33,069 bases of DNA from an uncultured Ectothiorhodospiraceae bacterium (GTDB lineage: Bacteria > Pseudomonadota > Gammaproteobacteria > UBA9214). Each line of letters starts with the position of its first letter. Position 1 is the first letter of the stretch. The notes under the pieces were generated by a model. The model made no database searches. It was not told the DNA's origin and worked only from the letters and a program-made list of their open reading frames with translations. Shown in pieces: positions 1 to 7,817 of the stretch. Made by a program: the position numbers and the translations under genes. Location of the stretch: positions 1 to 33,069 of the forward strand of contig CAMYJZ010000011.1 in NCBI GenBank assembly GCA_947258845.1, read 5' to 3'.

Positions 1-689
1 ATAGGCTTACTATAGACTAATGCGCGCAAATCACAGATGGATTACCAATTTGTTCGGAATCAGACCCATCGATCAAGTAAGTAGAAATACTGATCTAGGA
101 AGCATTGACTTTGTGCGTATGTAGGTCCGGGTTGGGTCGTCTCCCGTCCTCAAGCAAAGCCTTATATTAGAAGAACGTGTAGGACCAAAAAGGGTCGTTC
201 TACGTCGTTAAGCGGTTGTTTATATAAGCGGTTGGTGTAGGACCGGAATGGGTCGGAAGTGAATGTCTGAGTAAATTAATCAGGTATTACCCTGACTACT
301 TCCGGGTCCGGCCACAATGCGACATTCCCTGAGCAACTGTGTAGGTCTTAAAAGCCGCAACACCGGTCCATTAGAAGGAATTAATACTCGAAAGACTATG
401 TATTGATCCCAATATACATCTGCCCACCTATGGCCAGTCTTTGCCTTTACTGGGCCAGCCCATTTGAACTAGTTGGAAATTTTCATTGATGTATGTCAAA
501 GATCACCCGGGGCAAGCACGGTAATTAACTACTAATGGGACACCGCATCAAACATATGGGCCTAATCACTTTATTATGCATCCCCTTTATAGCAATTATT
601 AAAGGATGCGGGTGTTGTTCCATCTCAGTAAAACACTTTAGAATGGCACCCCATTATATTTGATAATAGATTACCTGAGTAACCACCAA
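1..689. other. Gene-poor, repeat-bearing AT-rich region
   Basis: No convincing coding region is visible on either strand. The stretch is AT-richer than the rest of the window. It contains several diverged copies of a motif of the type TAGGACCRRAAWGGGTCG (near 122-140, 180-197 and 238-257), and a related segment near 300-335 carrying CCGGCCACAA followed by ACATTCCC. The word AAGCGGTTG occurs twice, near 210 and 228. The region looks like decayed intergenic or accessory DNA. I see no RNA gene in it. Confidence 0.5.
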
Positions 690-1394
690 ATGAAAGACGC
701 AGTTATGAGAAAAACCACGACCATTAAGAAGATCGTAAAAGGTAAAACATTTGCTGACGTTGGAGGTTTATGGGGAACTAAAGGCGAAATGGTGACACAG
801 GCACTGAGCGCCGGTGCTACTCGTGCTGCAATGATAGACAAATTAGACAAATCATCTGAATGGTGGGAACGTTTTGATAAGCACTGTAGCGATAAAGGCT
901 TTCAAAAATATGAAAAAATAATCCACGATATATCAGCACCGAAAACGGCAAAAAAGATTGGCCGGTTCGACGTTGTTCACTGTTCTGGAGTGATGTACCA
1001 CCTGCACGACATAATAGGCTTTATTTCCAATCTACTATCCATATCCAATGAGTATCTTCTGGTAACTAGTGAGGTATTACCTTCTACCATAGAAAACTCA
1101 AAAGGAAGGATTCATTTGGACGATAATGGTGCAATATGTGTCCCATATTTGTCAAAGGAATCGCTAAATGTGCTTCGCGAATACTTCCGTATAGAGAATA
1201 GAAATGCTATGGGTATAACTAGTAATGCAGTTTTTTTTAACAGAAGCACTTTAACGCCAAATTTCGGCCCTTGGTGGTGGCTATTCACAGCTGAGTTTAT
1301 GAGCCGACTTGTTTCTGGCTTCCCAGTAGAAATAATGGATGAAGGCTTCTCAAAAAACAAAAAAATTTATCAAATACTTGTTAGAAGGCTGTAA
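690..1394 (+). CDS. Class I SAM-dependent methyltransferase
   Basis: Predicted Rossmann-fold methyltransferase using S-adenosylmethionine; the substrate is unknown. Motif I is visible as FADVGGLWGTKGE and the motif IV/post-IV region as FDVVHCSGVMYHLHD, which matches the layout of class I enzymes. The C-terminal GPWWWLFTAEFM segment resembles methyltransferases often found in surface-polysaccharide loci, but no glycosyltransferase lies nearby, so this is only a hint. The open frame can be extended to a TTG at 660. I prefer the ATG at 690 (234 aa), and an ATG at 705 is also possible; no start has a strong ribosome-binding site. The gene is AT-richer than those after 3 kb and stands alone in a repeat-bearing region, which suggests horizontal acquisition. 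The methyltransferase fold is fairly sure; the role is not. Confidence 0.75.
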   Translation: MKDAVMRKTTTIKKIVKGKTFADVGGLWGTKGEMVTQALSAGATRAAMIDKLDKSSEWWERFDKHCSDKGFQKYEKIIHDISAPKTAKKIGRFDVVHCSGVMYHLHDIIGFISNLLSISNEYLLVTSEVLPSTIENSKGRIHLDDNGAICVPYLSKESLNVLREYFRIENRNAMGITSNAVFFNRSTLTPNFGPWWWLFTAEFMSRLVSGFPVEIMDEGFSKNKKIYQILVRRL

Positions 1395-1490
1395 TGCTTC
1401 AACTTGAAGAATAATCATTTCGAATCCAGCCATCCAATGGATTCGATGTCAGTGAGTACGCCAAAACAGGTAACCCCCATTTTCCATCTT

Positions 1491-1521
1491 TTTCACGCTT
1501 GATGCCTGATCAAGCGTGAAA
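1491..1521. repeat. Perfect 13-bp inverted repeat, 5-nt loop
   Basis: Left arm TTTCACGCTTGAT (1491-1503), loop GCCTG (1504-1508), right arm ATCAAGCGTGAAA (1509-1521). The match is complete. No U-tract follows on either strand (the next T-run on the plus strand begins about 25 bases later), so it is not a standard intrinsic terminator. It could be an operator, a recombination site or an RNA hairpin. It lies about 100 bp after the methyltransferase stop codon. Confidence 0.6.
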
Positions 1522-2160
1522 TACTTAATGCATATAGCATCCTCTTTTTTTGCAGTAGGTGAAGACCCCAATCTCGTATATTGTAAAAAGAAAGGTTTAC
1601 TCTCCCTTAATAATCAATACAACCTACAACACTTAGAACAACCTTAAGTTACTGTCTATGGATATAAAGACCCGTTACTTCTGCAACTGAATTATCATGC
1701 ACCACCATACCCGTGGTGGTTCCTTGTTGTGCTCTTGGTTTGTTTGGCCACTTACCATTTAACCAACGAGGCCACCGCTACTTCAAATATGCGAAAGATA
1801 ATTTATGTCATCTTCTCTGATGAGAGATATACCTCGAAATAGCCGTCTTGTTTAATCGCTCATTGTAGGACGTTCTTTACTCCACCTCATAATCAAAATA
1901 TGGCAGGTTAATTACTTTTCATATTCGATTCTTGAACTTTTAATTGTGATTATTATGTTGATATGTATATGATGGCAGCCGGCCCTCTGCCGCATCGAGA
2001 ACGACCGTTTCCAGTACGTTGCTGACCTACAAGTAAAAATCCTAAACTTCCGGTTTGGGTCGTCCCAGGAATTACACTAGCCGCTAATATTCGTAGCCGC
2101 TAAACGACGACTCCCGGCCACAACTTGCCGTTCCCAGGCGACTAGCGAACAGCTGGAACG

Positions 2161-2178
2161 CAGCAACTCCGGTCATTC
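2161..2178. repeat. 18-bp direct repeat, copy 1
   Basis: The 18-base word CAGCAACTCCGGTCATTC (19 bases if the preceding G is included) recurs exactly at 2601-2618. It ends in GGTCATTC, which resembles the other GGTC repeats in the first 2.6 kb. The two copies flank the small membrane-protein gene. Confidence 0.6.
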
Positions 2179-2248
2179 GTAACGGATGAGCTAACGGAGA
2201 TGAAGTTTAGAAGCGTCAGTTGTTAAGTAGGTTGTCAGGTAGTCGAGT

Positions 2249-2500
2249 TCATTCGTTCTCTGAGGGTTGAGAAACGCCAGTGAACTTGAAAATGAGTTTG
2301 CCGATATACCTATCAGTCGGACGAAACACATAGGCTGCTGCTGCAGGCATTATTGTGAAGAAAAACCTCTCTTCGTTATCCTGAGCGACAAAGAGTACCA
2401 ATATAACGATAAGGGCAATTGTTATGAGTGCATAGATCGCCCAAGCTCTTTTTATATAGGATTGAAATTTGATATCTTGATTGCTCGTCATGTTGTTCAT
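2249..2500 (-). CDS. Small hypothetical membrane protein (two predicted helices)
   Basis: Family not recognised. The protein has a short polar N-terminus followed by two hydrophobic segments: about 20 residues around ALITIALIVILVLFVA, then IMPAAAAYVF after a short acidic, phenylalanine-rich loop. It ends in an amphipathic tail with FRPTDRYIGKLIFKFTG. The frame can start at a GTG at 2524 (91 aa). I prefer the ATG at 2500 (83 aa), because GCAAGAAG lies about 9 bases upstream as a plausible ribosome-binding site. The gene sits between two exact 18-bp repeats and just left of an attC-like hairpin, so it might be the payload of a gene cassette in reverse orientation; that is inference. The overlapping plus-strand frame at 2267-2551 is much less protein-like. 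Confidence 0.5.
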   Translation of the reverse strand: MNNMTSNQDIKFQSYIKRAWAIYALITIALIVILVLFVAQDNEERFFFTIMPAAAAYVFRPTDRYIGKLIFKFTGVSQPSENE

Positions 2501-2600
2501 TACAGTATGCTTCTTGCGGATCACCCGAATAATTGCAGTTCAACGTCTTAAATACACCCGGAATCTACCCTTCCCTGGCTGCATGTATTCTTCCGAGTAG

Positions 2601-2618
2601 CAGCAACTCCGGTCATTC
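2601..2618. repeat. 18-bp direct repeat, copy 2
   Basis: Exact second copy of the word at 2161-2178, also preceded by G. It sits immediately left of the attC-like structure. Confidence 0.6.
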
Positions 2619-2620
2619 AC

Positions 2621-2695
2621 CACTAACGGTTGAATCAAGCGGCACACATAAGCATGTCCGGCCCCGCAGGGGCATACTTGAATGACATGTTATGT
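2621..2695 (+). other. Candidate attC-like recombination site
   Basis: The outer boxes are TAAC (2624-2627) and GTTA (2689-2692), with inner arms AATCAAG and CTTGAAT that pair with one mismatch. The middle is an imperfect stem containing GCCCC-GCA-GGGGC. The total of about 70 bp, the R/L box spacing and the ending TGTTATGT resemble integron attC sites. The R'' box CACTAAC and R' box GTTATGT fit the usual consensus only partly. No integrase gene is in the window. It could be a lone or eroded attC, or chance. Confidence 0.4.
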
Positions 2696-2804
2696 GCCTT
2701 CTGTTTCGCCAACGATACATGTCTCGAATCTGTCACACCAATCAGGATACCTGAAGGCAACCAAGTCACCGCCAGGCGCAAACCAAGATTTATCGTTCAA
2801 CTTA

Positions 2805-2832
2805 TTGATAATATGAGTTATTTTATTATTAC
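2805..2832 (+). promoter_or_regulatory. Possible sigma70 promoter upstream of the GGDEF-EAL gene
   Basis: TTGATA (2805-2810), a 16-base AT-rich spacer, then TATTAC (2827-2832). It matches five of six bases in the -35 box and four of six in the -10 box. It lies about 170 bases before the start codon at 3004, so a leader would be implied. The surrounding AT-richness makes chance matches likely. Confidence 0.25.
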
Positions 2833-3003
2833 GCATCCATACAGCCTGCACGCTCTCCCGTCACCCCCTGCAACGCCCCGATCAGACTGCAGAAATAACT
2901 AAAGTTTACCGCCAGTTACCCGATTTCTACCCTATGGCAACCGTACCTTTAATGGAACGGTCTCCACCATGCGGACAACTACATACCGGGCGATATCAAT
3001 TCA

Positions 3004-5943
3004 ATGGCGATCAGCGATAAACAAGAAACAACGCCGTTAAACCTGCATGGCGAATACGAATCCACCCATCAAGCCTCGATCAGCAACACCGAGAACCTGG
3101 CACGCCACAAATTTCGCACCGACCAGATCCGCATACTCCAGCGGCAGGTGAAGACAGAGCTGCTGGCCAGCATCGTGATCGCTGCGATTATTTCGACGAT
3201 ATTCTGGCAACTCACGCCACCGAACCTCATGCTCGGCTGGACCCTAACCATTATTCTCAGTGTCGGGGTCCGCTCGCTGTTCATTACCGGCATGAAAACG
3301 GAGAGTACATCCGACCATAACCGGATCTGGGGAGGAGAGTACGTATTCGGCTCGGTAGTCTCCGGTACCTGCTGGGGTGCGCTGGGCATTATTGCCGCTG
3401 TGTACGGAGAACAGTCACACCAGATCTTCGTCATGTTTGTCCTGGCAGGGGCCGCCCTGACCGCCTATATATCCATGCAGTCATCGCCAGGGACCGTTGC
3501 CGCCTTTGTCGTTCCTGCGCTGGCACCCATGACGGCCTGGTTCTTCTATCAGGGGAATGCAATCGATCTGGCACTGGGCGCGACATCGATCATCTATACC
3601 GCCCTGATCATCACTTCTGCATGGACTATGCGCAATATCCTGGCCAAATCCTACAGTATCGGAGCCAACAACACCGAGCTGATACGCAAGCTGGTCATCG
3701 CCCGGGAATCTGCCGAACGCGCAAAGAACCACGCAGAGAAGTCCAGTGAAAAACTGCACAAGGAGGTCATGGAACGCGAGCTTGCGCAGGAACGCATCCA
3801 TGCATCCGAACAACGCATGTCCGCCATCTTCGAAAACATTCAGGACACCATCTACCAGATAGACATCCATGGCAGAATCCTCTGGGCCACACCCTCGATA
3901 GAGCGCTTGCTGGGCTACAGGCTCAAGGAAATCACAAACACCAGTGTCACGTCACTGTATGCAAGTCCCGAGAACCATGAGGACTTCATCAATACCCTGG
4001 AATCCAACTACGGACGTCTGCAGCACTTTGAGAAGCAATTGCAGCACCAGAATGGCACGAAAGTCTGGGTCGCTGAAAACGCCCACTACAAGTACAACGA
4101 AAATGGCGAAATAATCGGCGTGGAAGGCACCATGCGCGATATAACAATGCTCAAACACACAAAAAAGGAATTACACAAGGAAAAAGAACGCGCCCATATC
4201 ACCCTATGCTCAATCGGTGACGGCGTCATCACCACGGACACACGAGGCCACGTCGACTACATGAACAGTGTAGCCGAGCAGGGAACCGGCTGGATCCTTG
4301 ACGAGGCACGCGGCAAACCGATAATGAAGGTGCTCAAGATCATCGATGAGAGCAGCCTGAAGACACCACCCAGCCCCGTAGAACTTTGCCTTAATCAGGG
4401 CAGGAGCGCCATTATTGCCGGTCACCTGCTGCTGATTCATCGCTATTCCAACAAGCGCATGTCTATCGAGGTCAACGCCTCGCCTATCATGGATTCCAGC
4501 AAAGAGATTATTGGTACTGTACTCGTTTTCCATGACGTCACCGAATTGCGTGGCCTGGCAAAGAAGATGTCCTATCAGGCCACCCATGACTCGCTCACCG
4601 GCCTGATCAACCGGCGCGAATTCGAACACCGCATAAACCAGGCACTCGAAGTCGCGTGCAGCGAGGGCACACGGCATACCCTGTGCTATATGGACCTGGA
4701 CAACTTCAAGGTGGTCAACGACACCTGCGGTCACACCGCCGGCGATGAACTGCTCAAACAACTGACTGTCAGGCTGCGCATGGAACTGCGCGAGGCAGAC
4801 ACACTCGCACGCCTGGGTGGAGATGAATTCGGCATCCTGCTGGAAGGCTGCTCGATCGAGAGCGCACACGAACCGGCGGAGCAACTGCGCAGGATTGTCG
4901 ATGAATTCCGCTTCCTCTGGAATGACAAGCCATTCAGGGTCGGGGCCAGCATCGGCCTGGTTGCAATCACCCCGGACAGCGGCAGCATGACGGATGTCAT
5001 GAGTGCGGCCGATTCCGCCTGTTATGTCGCCAAAGAGAACGGAAGGAACCGCACCCATATTTTCGAAGCCAACGACAAGGCCATAGTCGAGCGCAGTGGC
5101 CAAATGCAATGGGTACATCGCATCCAGAACGTACTCGAGGAAAACCGCTTCCGGCTGTTTTTCCAGCCGATTGCGAACCTCAAACCGGCATCCGGCGAGG
5201 AAAACCGTATTCATGGCGAGGTCCTGATCAGGATGCTGGACGATAACAACGACCTGGTGGGTTCCGGTGCGTTTATACCGTCGGCAGAACGCTATGGCCT
5301 GATGCCGGCCATTGATCGCTGGGTCATTGAAAACACCTTCAATATGCTATGCCTGGACATACAAAAGATCAGCCAGCGTATGAGCGCCTGCTGCATCAAC
5401 CTGTCCGGCCAGTCACTGTCCGACGACAGGTTCATGGATTTCCTGGTAAACCAGATCGAAGACAGCGGTATTTCGCCGGGGCTGTTGTGTTTCGAGATAA
5501 CCGAGACTGCGGTGATCGCTAACCTGAGCCAGGCATCCAAAATGATTACCATGCTCAGGGAGATGGGCTGCCGCTTCGCGCTTGATGACTTCGGTGTCGG
5601 CCTGAGTTCCTTCAGCTACCTCAAGAACCTGTCTGTCGACTATCTCAAGCTTGATGGCTGTTTCGTGCAGAACATGATTAAAGACAATATCGACCTGGCG
5701 ATGGTCAAGGCTATCAACCAGATCGGCCACACCATGAACATCAAGACCATCGCCGAGTTCGTCGAGGACAGGGCCACCTTGTGCGCGGTACGGGATATCG
5801 GTGTCGATTATGCCCAGGGCTATGCCATCGCCAGACCAGCACCCATGGAAATCGGCCTGTTTGGCGACCCCGTGAAGGTCGATCTTTCCGACAGCGACGC
5901 TGACTTACCCGTGAGCCTCAAGGCCATTGCAGGGCAGAGCTAG
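3004..5943 (+). CDS. Membrane PAS-PAS-GGDEF-EAL cyclic-di-GMP protein
   Basis: Predicted bifunctional c-di-GMP enzyme at the inner membrane. Residues about 50-215 form several hydrophobic segments (a MASE-like sensor region), followed by a charged coiled coil (about 225-270), PAS domains at about 270-385 and 395-520, GGDEF at about 530-690 and EAL at about 710-955. The cyclase motif GGDEF is intact (605-609), with the inhibitory RxxD motif (READ) five residues before it. The EAL signature reads EVL (739-741), but the other phosphodiesterase positions look present: NLSGQS, CFEITET, DDFG (861-864), the YLKLDG lysine, the AEFVE glutamate and the YAQGY glutamine. Both activities are therefore plausible. 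The start ATG has no clear Shine-Dalgarno sequence. The stop codon touches the convergent tatC stop. The input signal cannot be told from sequence. Confidence 0.93.
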   Translation: MAISDKQETTPLNLHGEYESTHQASISNTENLARHKFRTDQIRILQRQVKTELLASIVIAAIISTIFWQLTPPNLMLGWTLTIILSVGVRSLFITGMKTESTSDHNRIWGGEYVFGSVVSGTCWGALGIIAAVYGEQSHQIFVMFVLAGAALTAYISMQSSPGTVAAFVVPALAPMTAWFFYQGNAIDLALGATSIIYTALIITSAWTMRNILAKSYSIGANNTELIRKLVIARESAERAKNHAEKSSEKLHKEVMERELAQERIHASEQRMSAIFENIQDTIYQIDIHGRILWATPSIERLLGYRLKEITNTSVTSLYASPENHEDFINTLESNYGRLQHFEKQLQHQNGTKVWVAENAHYKYNENGEIIGVEGTMRDITMLKHTKKELHKEKERAHITLCSIGDGVITTDTRGHVDYMNSVAEQGTGWILDEARGKPIMKVLKIIDESSLKTPPSPVELCLNQGRSAIIAGHLLLIHRYSNKRMSIEVNASPIMDSSKEIIGTVLVFHDVTELRGLAKKMSYQATHDSLTGLINRREFEHRINQALEVACSEGTRHTLCYMDLDNFKVVNDTCGHTAGDELLKQLTVRLRMELREADTLARLGGDEFGILLEGCSIESAHEPAEQLRRIVDEFRFLWNDKPFRVGASIGLVAITPDSGSMTDVMSAADSACYVAKENGRNRTHIFEANDKAIVERSGQMQWVHRIQNVLEENRFRLFFQPIANLKPASGEENRIHGEVLIRMLDDNNDLVGSGAFIPSAERYGLMPAIDRWVIENTFNMLCLDIQKISQRMSACCINLSGQSLSDDRFMDFLVNQIEDSGISPGLLCFEITETAVIANLSQASKMITMLREMGCRFALDDFGVGLSSFSYLKNLSVDYLKLDGCFVQNMIKDNIDLAMVKAINQIGHTMNIKTIAEFVEDRATLCAVRDIGVDYAQGYAIARPAPMEIGLFGDPVKVDLSDSDADLPVSLKAIAGQS

Positions 5944-6807
5944 CTACTGCCCGTCCTCACTGGACTCGATACGGTCCAGTTCGGAATCCATTTCCGTATC
6001 GGTCATCGGTTTGTAATCACCTTCGTCCGACTCGGCGGAGTCCTCGCCTTGCTCCGCCTTCTGCGCAATGAACCAGCCCGATAAGATGATGCCCAGTTCG
6101 AACAGCAGCAGCACCGGAACGGCCAGCAATGTCTGCGAGATAATATCCGGCGGGGTCAGCAGCATGCCCACCACAAATGCGCCCACGATAATGTAGGGAC
6201 GTTTCTCGCGCAGTCCGTCCTGTGTTGCCATACCTGTCCACACCAGCAGCACCGTCAGGACGGGAACCTCAAAGGCCAGACCGAAGGCAAAGAACAGGGT
6301 CAGAACAAAATCCAGGTAACGGCTGATATCCGTCATTACCGCCACCCCGACGGGTGCCGTGGAGGTAAGAAACTTGAATACCAGCGGGAAGACGACAAAG
6401 TAGGCGAAAGCGGCGCCGGCATAGAACAGGACCGTACTCGACACCATCAGCGGCATCACCAGGCGCCGCTCGTGCCTGTACAGGCCGGGCGCGACAAAGG
6501 CCCATGTCTGGTAGAGCAAAAACGGCATGGCGATGAATACCGCCAGCACCAGCGACAGCTTGAATGGCGTCAGGAAGGGTGAGGCGACCTCGATGGCCAC
6601 CATGCTGCTGCCCTCCGGCAGATGCGCCGTCAGCGGCCCGGACAGTGCGGTAAACAGGGTATTTGCGAAGGGCATCAGCGCCAGAAAGACCAGCGCTACG
6701 ACCAGCACGATGCGCAACAGGCGATCTCGCAACTCGACCAGGTGGGAGATAAACGGCAGTTCCCCGTTGTCTACCGGGGAATCTTCTTGCCTAGGAATTT
6801 TTGACAT
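5944..6807 (-). CDS. tatC: Sec-independent protein translocase TatC
   Basis: Multi-spanning core of the twin-arginine translocase, which with TatB binds twin-arginine signal peptides of folded exported proteins. The N-terminal family motif SHLVELRDRLLR starts at residue 21. FVAPGLYRHE (about 104-113) and AFGLAFEVPV, with the conserved glutamate, are visible, as are six hydrophobic stretches. The C-terminus has an acidic tail of about 40 residues (ESSEDGQ end). The open frame reaches 6843, but the first 12 residues would lie deeper inside tatB and are unlike TatC, so I choose the ATG at 6807 (287 aa). This start still overlaps tatB by 17 bases, implying translational coupling. Last gene of the his-tat run. 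It abuts the convergent GGDEF-EAL gene with no gap. Confidence 0.95.
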   Translation of the reverse strand: MSKIPRQEDSPVDNGELPFISHLVELRDRLLRIVLVVALVFLALMPFANTLFTALSGPLTAHLPEGSSMVAIEVASPFLTPFKLSLVLAVFIAMPFLLYQTWAFVAPGLYRHERRLVMPLMVSSTVLFYAGAAFAYFVVFPLVFKFLTSTAPVGVAVMTDISRYLDFVLTLFFAFGLAFEVPVLTVLLVWTGMATQDGLREKRPYIIVGAFVVGMLLTPPDIISQTLLAVPVLLLFELGIILSGWFIAQKAEQGEDSAESDEGDYKPMTDTEMDSELDRIESSEDGQ

Positions 6808-7147
6808 CCGGCACTTCGTGGGTGACGCTCTTTGTTGAGTCAACTGCCGTCTTGCCCGCTTCCTGCACCGGGTCCTTTACCGGGGCATTATCCAGTGAAA
6901 GCGCGGATTTGGTCTCCTCGATAATTTCTTCAAGCCCGGGCACCGAGGCCTGCTTGGCAAGGGTGCGTTTGAGTTCTTCCGCCGCCAGTTCCTTGTCGAT
7001 GTCAGCCTTGACCGAGGTCACAAAGCCGCGAATCTTGCCCACCCACAATCCGGCCGTGCGCGCCACCTTGGGCAGGCGCTCGGGGCCCACCACAAGGAGG
7101 GTGATTATCATTATGAAAATGACTTCCCAGAAACCGATATCGAACAT
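6791..7147 (-). CDS. tatB: Sec-independent protein translocase TatB
   Basis: Single-span Tat subunit that forms the substrate receptor with TatC. The protein begins MFDIGFWEVIFIMIITLLVV, one membrane helix, followed by the hallmark GPERLP and an amphipathic helix (KVARTAGLWVGKIRGF). A charged, variable C-terminal region of about 70 residues follows. FDIGF at the N-terminus and GPERLP distinguish TatB from TatA. It is 118 aa, within the family's normal range. It lies between tatA (36-base gap) and tatC (17-base overlap), on the same strand. Confidence 0.95.
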   Translation of the reverse strand: MFDIGFWEVIFIMIITLLVVGPERLPKVARTAGLWVGKIRGFVTSVKADIDKELAAEELKRTLAKQASVPGLEEIIEETKSALSLDNAPVKDPVQEAGKTAVDSTKSVTHEVPDVKNS

Positions 7148-7183
7148 AGTCAGATCCGCCGCATGCTGACGGGCACACCAGGC

Positions 7184-7414
7184 CTACACCTTGTGCTTGT
7201 CGCGCTTGCTGACCTCGCCCTCGATCACCCGACCGCCTTCCTTGCTGTCCAGCTTCTCATCATCGGCGGCCTCGTCTTCCCCTTCGTGCATGGCACGCTT
7301 GAAGCCCTTGATCGCACCGCCCAGGTCCGAACCGACATTGCGCAGGCGCTTGGCGCCGAACAGGACCAGGACGATCGCCAGGATGATTAATAATTGCCAG
7401 ATACTGATACCCAT
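7184..7414 (-). CDS. tatA: Sec-independent protein translocase TatA
   Basis: Single-span pore-forming Tat subunit. It begins [20 protein letters not shown], one helix, then the [20 protein letters not shown] amphipathic helix typical of TatA, and a short acidic tail ([10 protein letters not shown]). The open frame runs up to 7456, but the extra 14 residues are unlike TatA; the ATG at 7414 gives the canonical 76-aa protein and is preceded by GGAGAGTGGAAT, a usable ribosome-binding site. It follows hisE by 58 bases, a common his-tat arrangement in gammaproteobacteria. Confidence 0.95.
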   Translation of the reverse strand: MGISIWQLLIILAIVLVLFGAKRLRNVGSDLGGAIKGFKRAMHEGEDEAADDEKLDSKEGGRVIEGEVSKRDKHKV

Positions 7415-7472
7415 ATTCCACTCTCCAGACTCGTCAGCCGGCCCCGGGACCGGCATTCATTGTCACGGTGCG

Positions 7473-7790
7473 TTATTTGTCACGCGCCGCCTTCTCATCA
7501 ATCCCGGAAAGGCCAAAACGCCTTTCCAGCTCGGCCAGCACATCCGCCGGGCCCAGGTCCCGGGCCGCCAGCATAACCAGGGTGTGGAACCACAAGTCAG
7601 CGGTTTCATAGACCAGCTGCTCATCGTCATCGCCCTTGGCCGCGATTACCGTCTCGGTGGCCTCTTCACCGACCTTTTTGAGGATGGCATCCATACCCTT
7701 GTGATAGAGGCTGGCCACATACGAACTCTCCGGCTCGGCCGCCTTGCGCTGCTCGATGACCGCAGCCAGCTTTTCCAGTGTTGTACCCAT
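7473..7790 (-). CDS. hisE: Phosphoribosyl-ATP pyrophosphatase HisE
   Basis: Second step of histidine synthesis: hydrolyses phosphoribosyl-ATP to phosphoribosyl-AMP and pyrophosphate in the cytoplasm. The all-alpha MazG-like fold shows as [15 protein letters not shown] and [13 protein letters not shown], carrying the metal-binding acidic residues. The length of 105 aa is normal. It is a separate gene, not fused to hisI as in enteric bacteria, and starts 27 bases after hisI. GGGTAG lies just before the ATG as ribosome-binding site. Confidence 0.95.
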   Translation of the reverse strand: MGTTLEKLAAVIEQRKAAEPESSYVASLYHKGMDAILKKVGEEATETVIAAKGDDDEQLVYETADLWFHTLVMLAARDLGPADVLAELERRFGLSGIDEKAARDK

Positions 7791-7817
7791 ATCAGCTACC
7801 CGACCTGGCCCGCAGAC

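Larger units (their letters stand above)
1395..2248. other. Long non-coding stretch with palindromes and degenerate repeats
   Basis: No gene is supported here: the frames are short and look random. Two inverted repeats are visible after the methyltransferase gene: an 8-bp pair CGAATCCA/TGGATTCG at 1421-1445, and a perfect 13-bp pair at 1491-1521. Neither is directly followed by a T-tract. A 7-bp hairpin ACCACCA/TGGTGGT lies near 1700-1719. From about 1975 to 2180 there are further degenerate copies of the GGTC/CCGGCCACAA repeats also seen in the first 350 bases. Confidence 0.45.
2525..3003. other. Intergenic region with repeat copy, attC-like hairpin and possible promoter
   Basis: The stretch holds the second 18-bp repeat (2601-2618), an attC-like imperfect hairpin (2621-2695) and a possible sigma70 promoter before the GGDEF-EAL gene. 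A TTG-started 90-codon frame at 2630-2902 starts inside the attC-like structure and has no recognisable domain, so I do not call it a gene. Confidence 0.45.

Noticed and set aside
2180-2228. Possible second attC site ending in GTTAAGT
   Set aside because: The R' box fits, but the nearest TAAC boxes are only 34-46 bases away, shorter than known attC sites, and the arms do not pair.
2267-2551. Plus-strand frame opposite the small membrane protein
   Set aside because: It is the shadow of the minus-strand gene, with clustered cysteines and no family-like pattern.
2630-2902. TTG-started 90-codon plus-strand frame
   Set aside because: It begins inside the attC-like hairpin, has no ribosome-binding site or recognisable domain, and its composition looks non-coding.
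4210-5214. 334-codon minus-strand frame inside the GGDEF-EAL gene
   Set aside because: Antisense shadow of intact PAS, GGDEF and EAL motifs on the plus strand.
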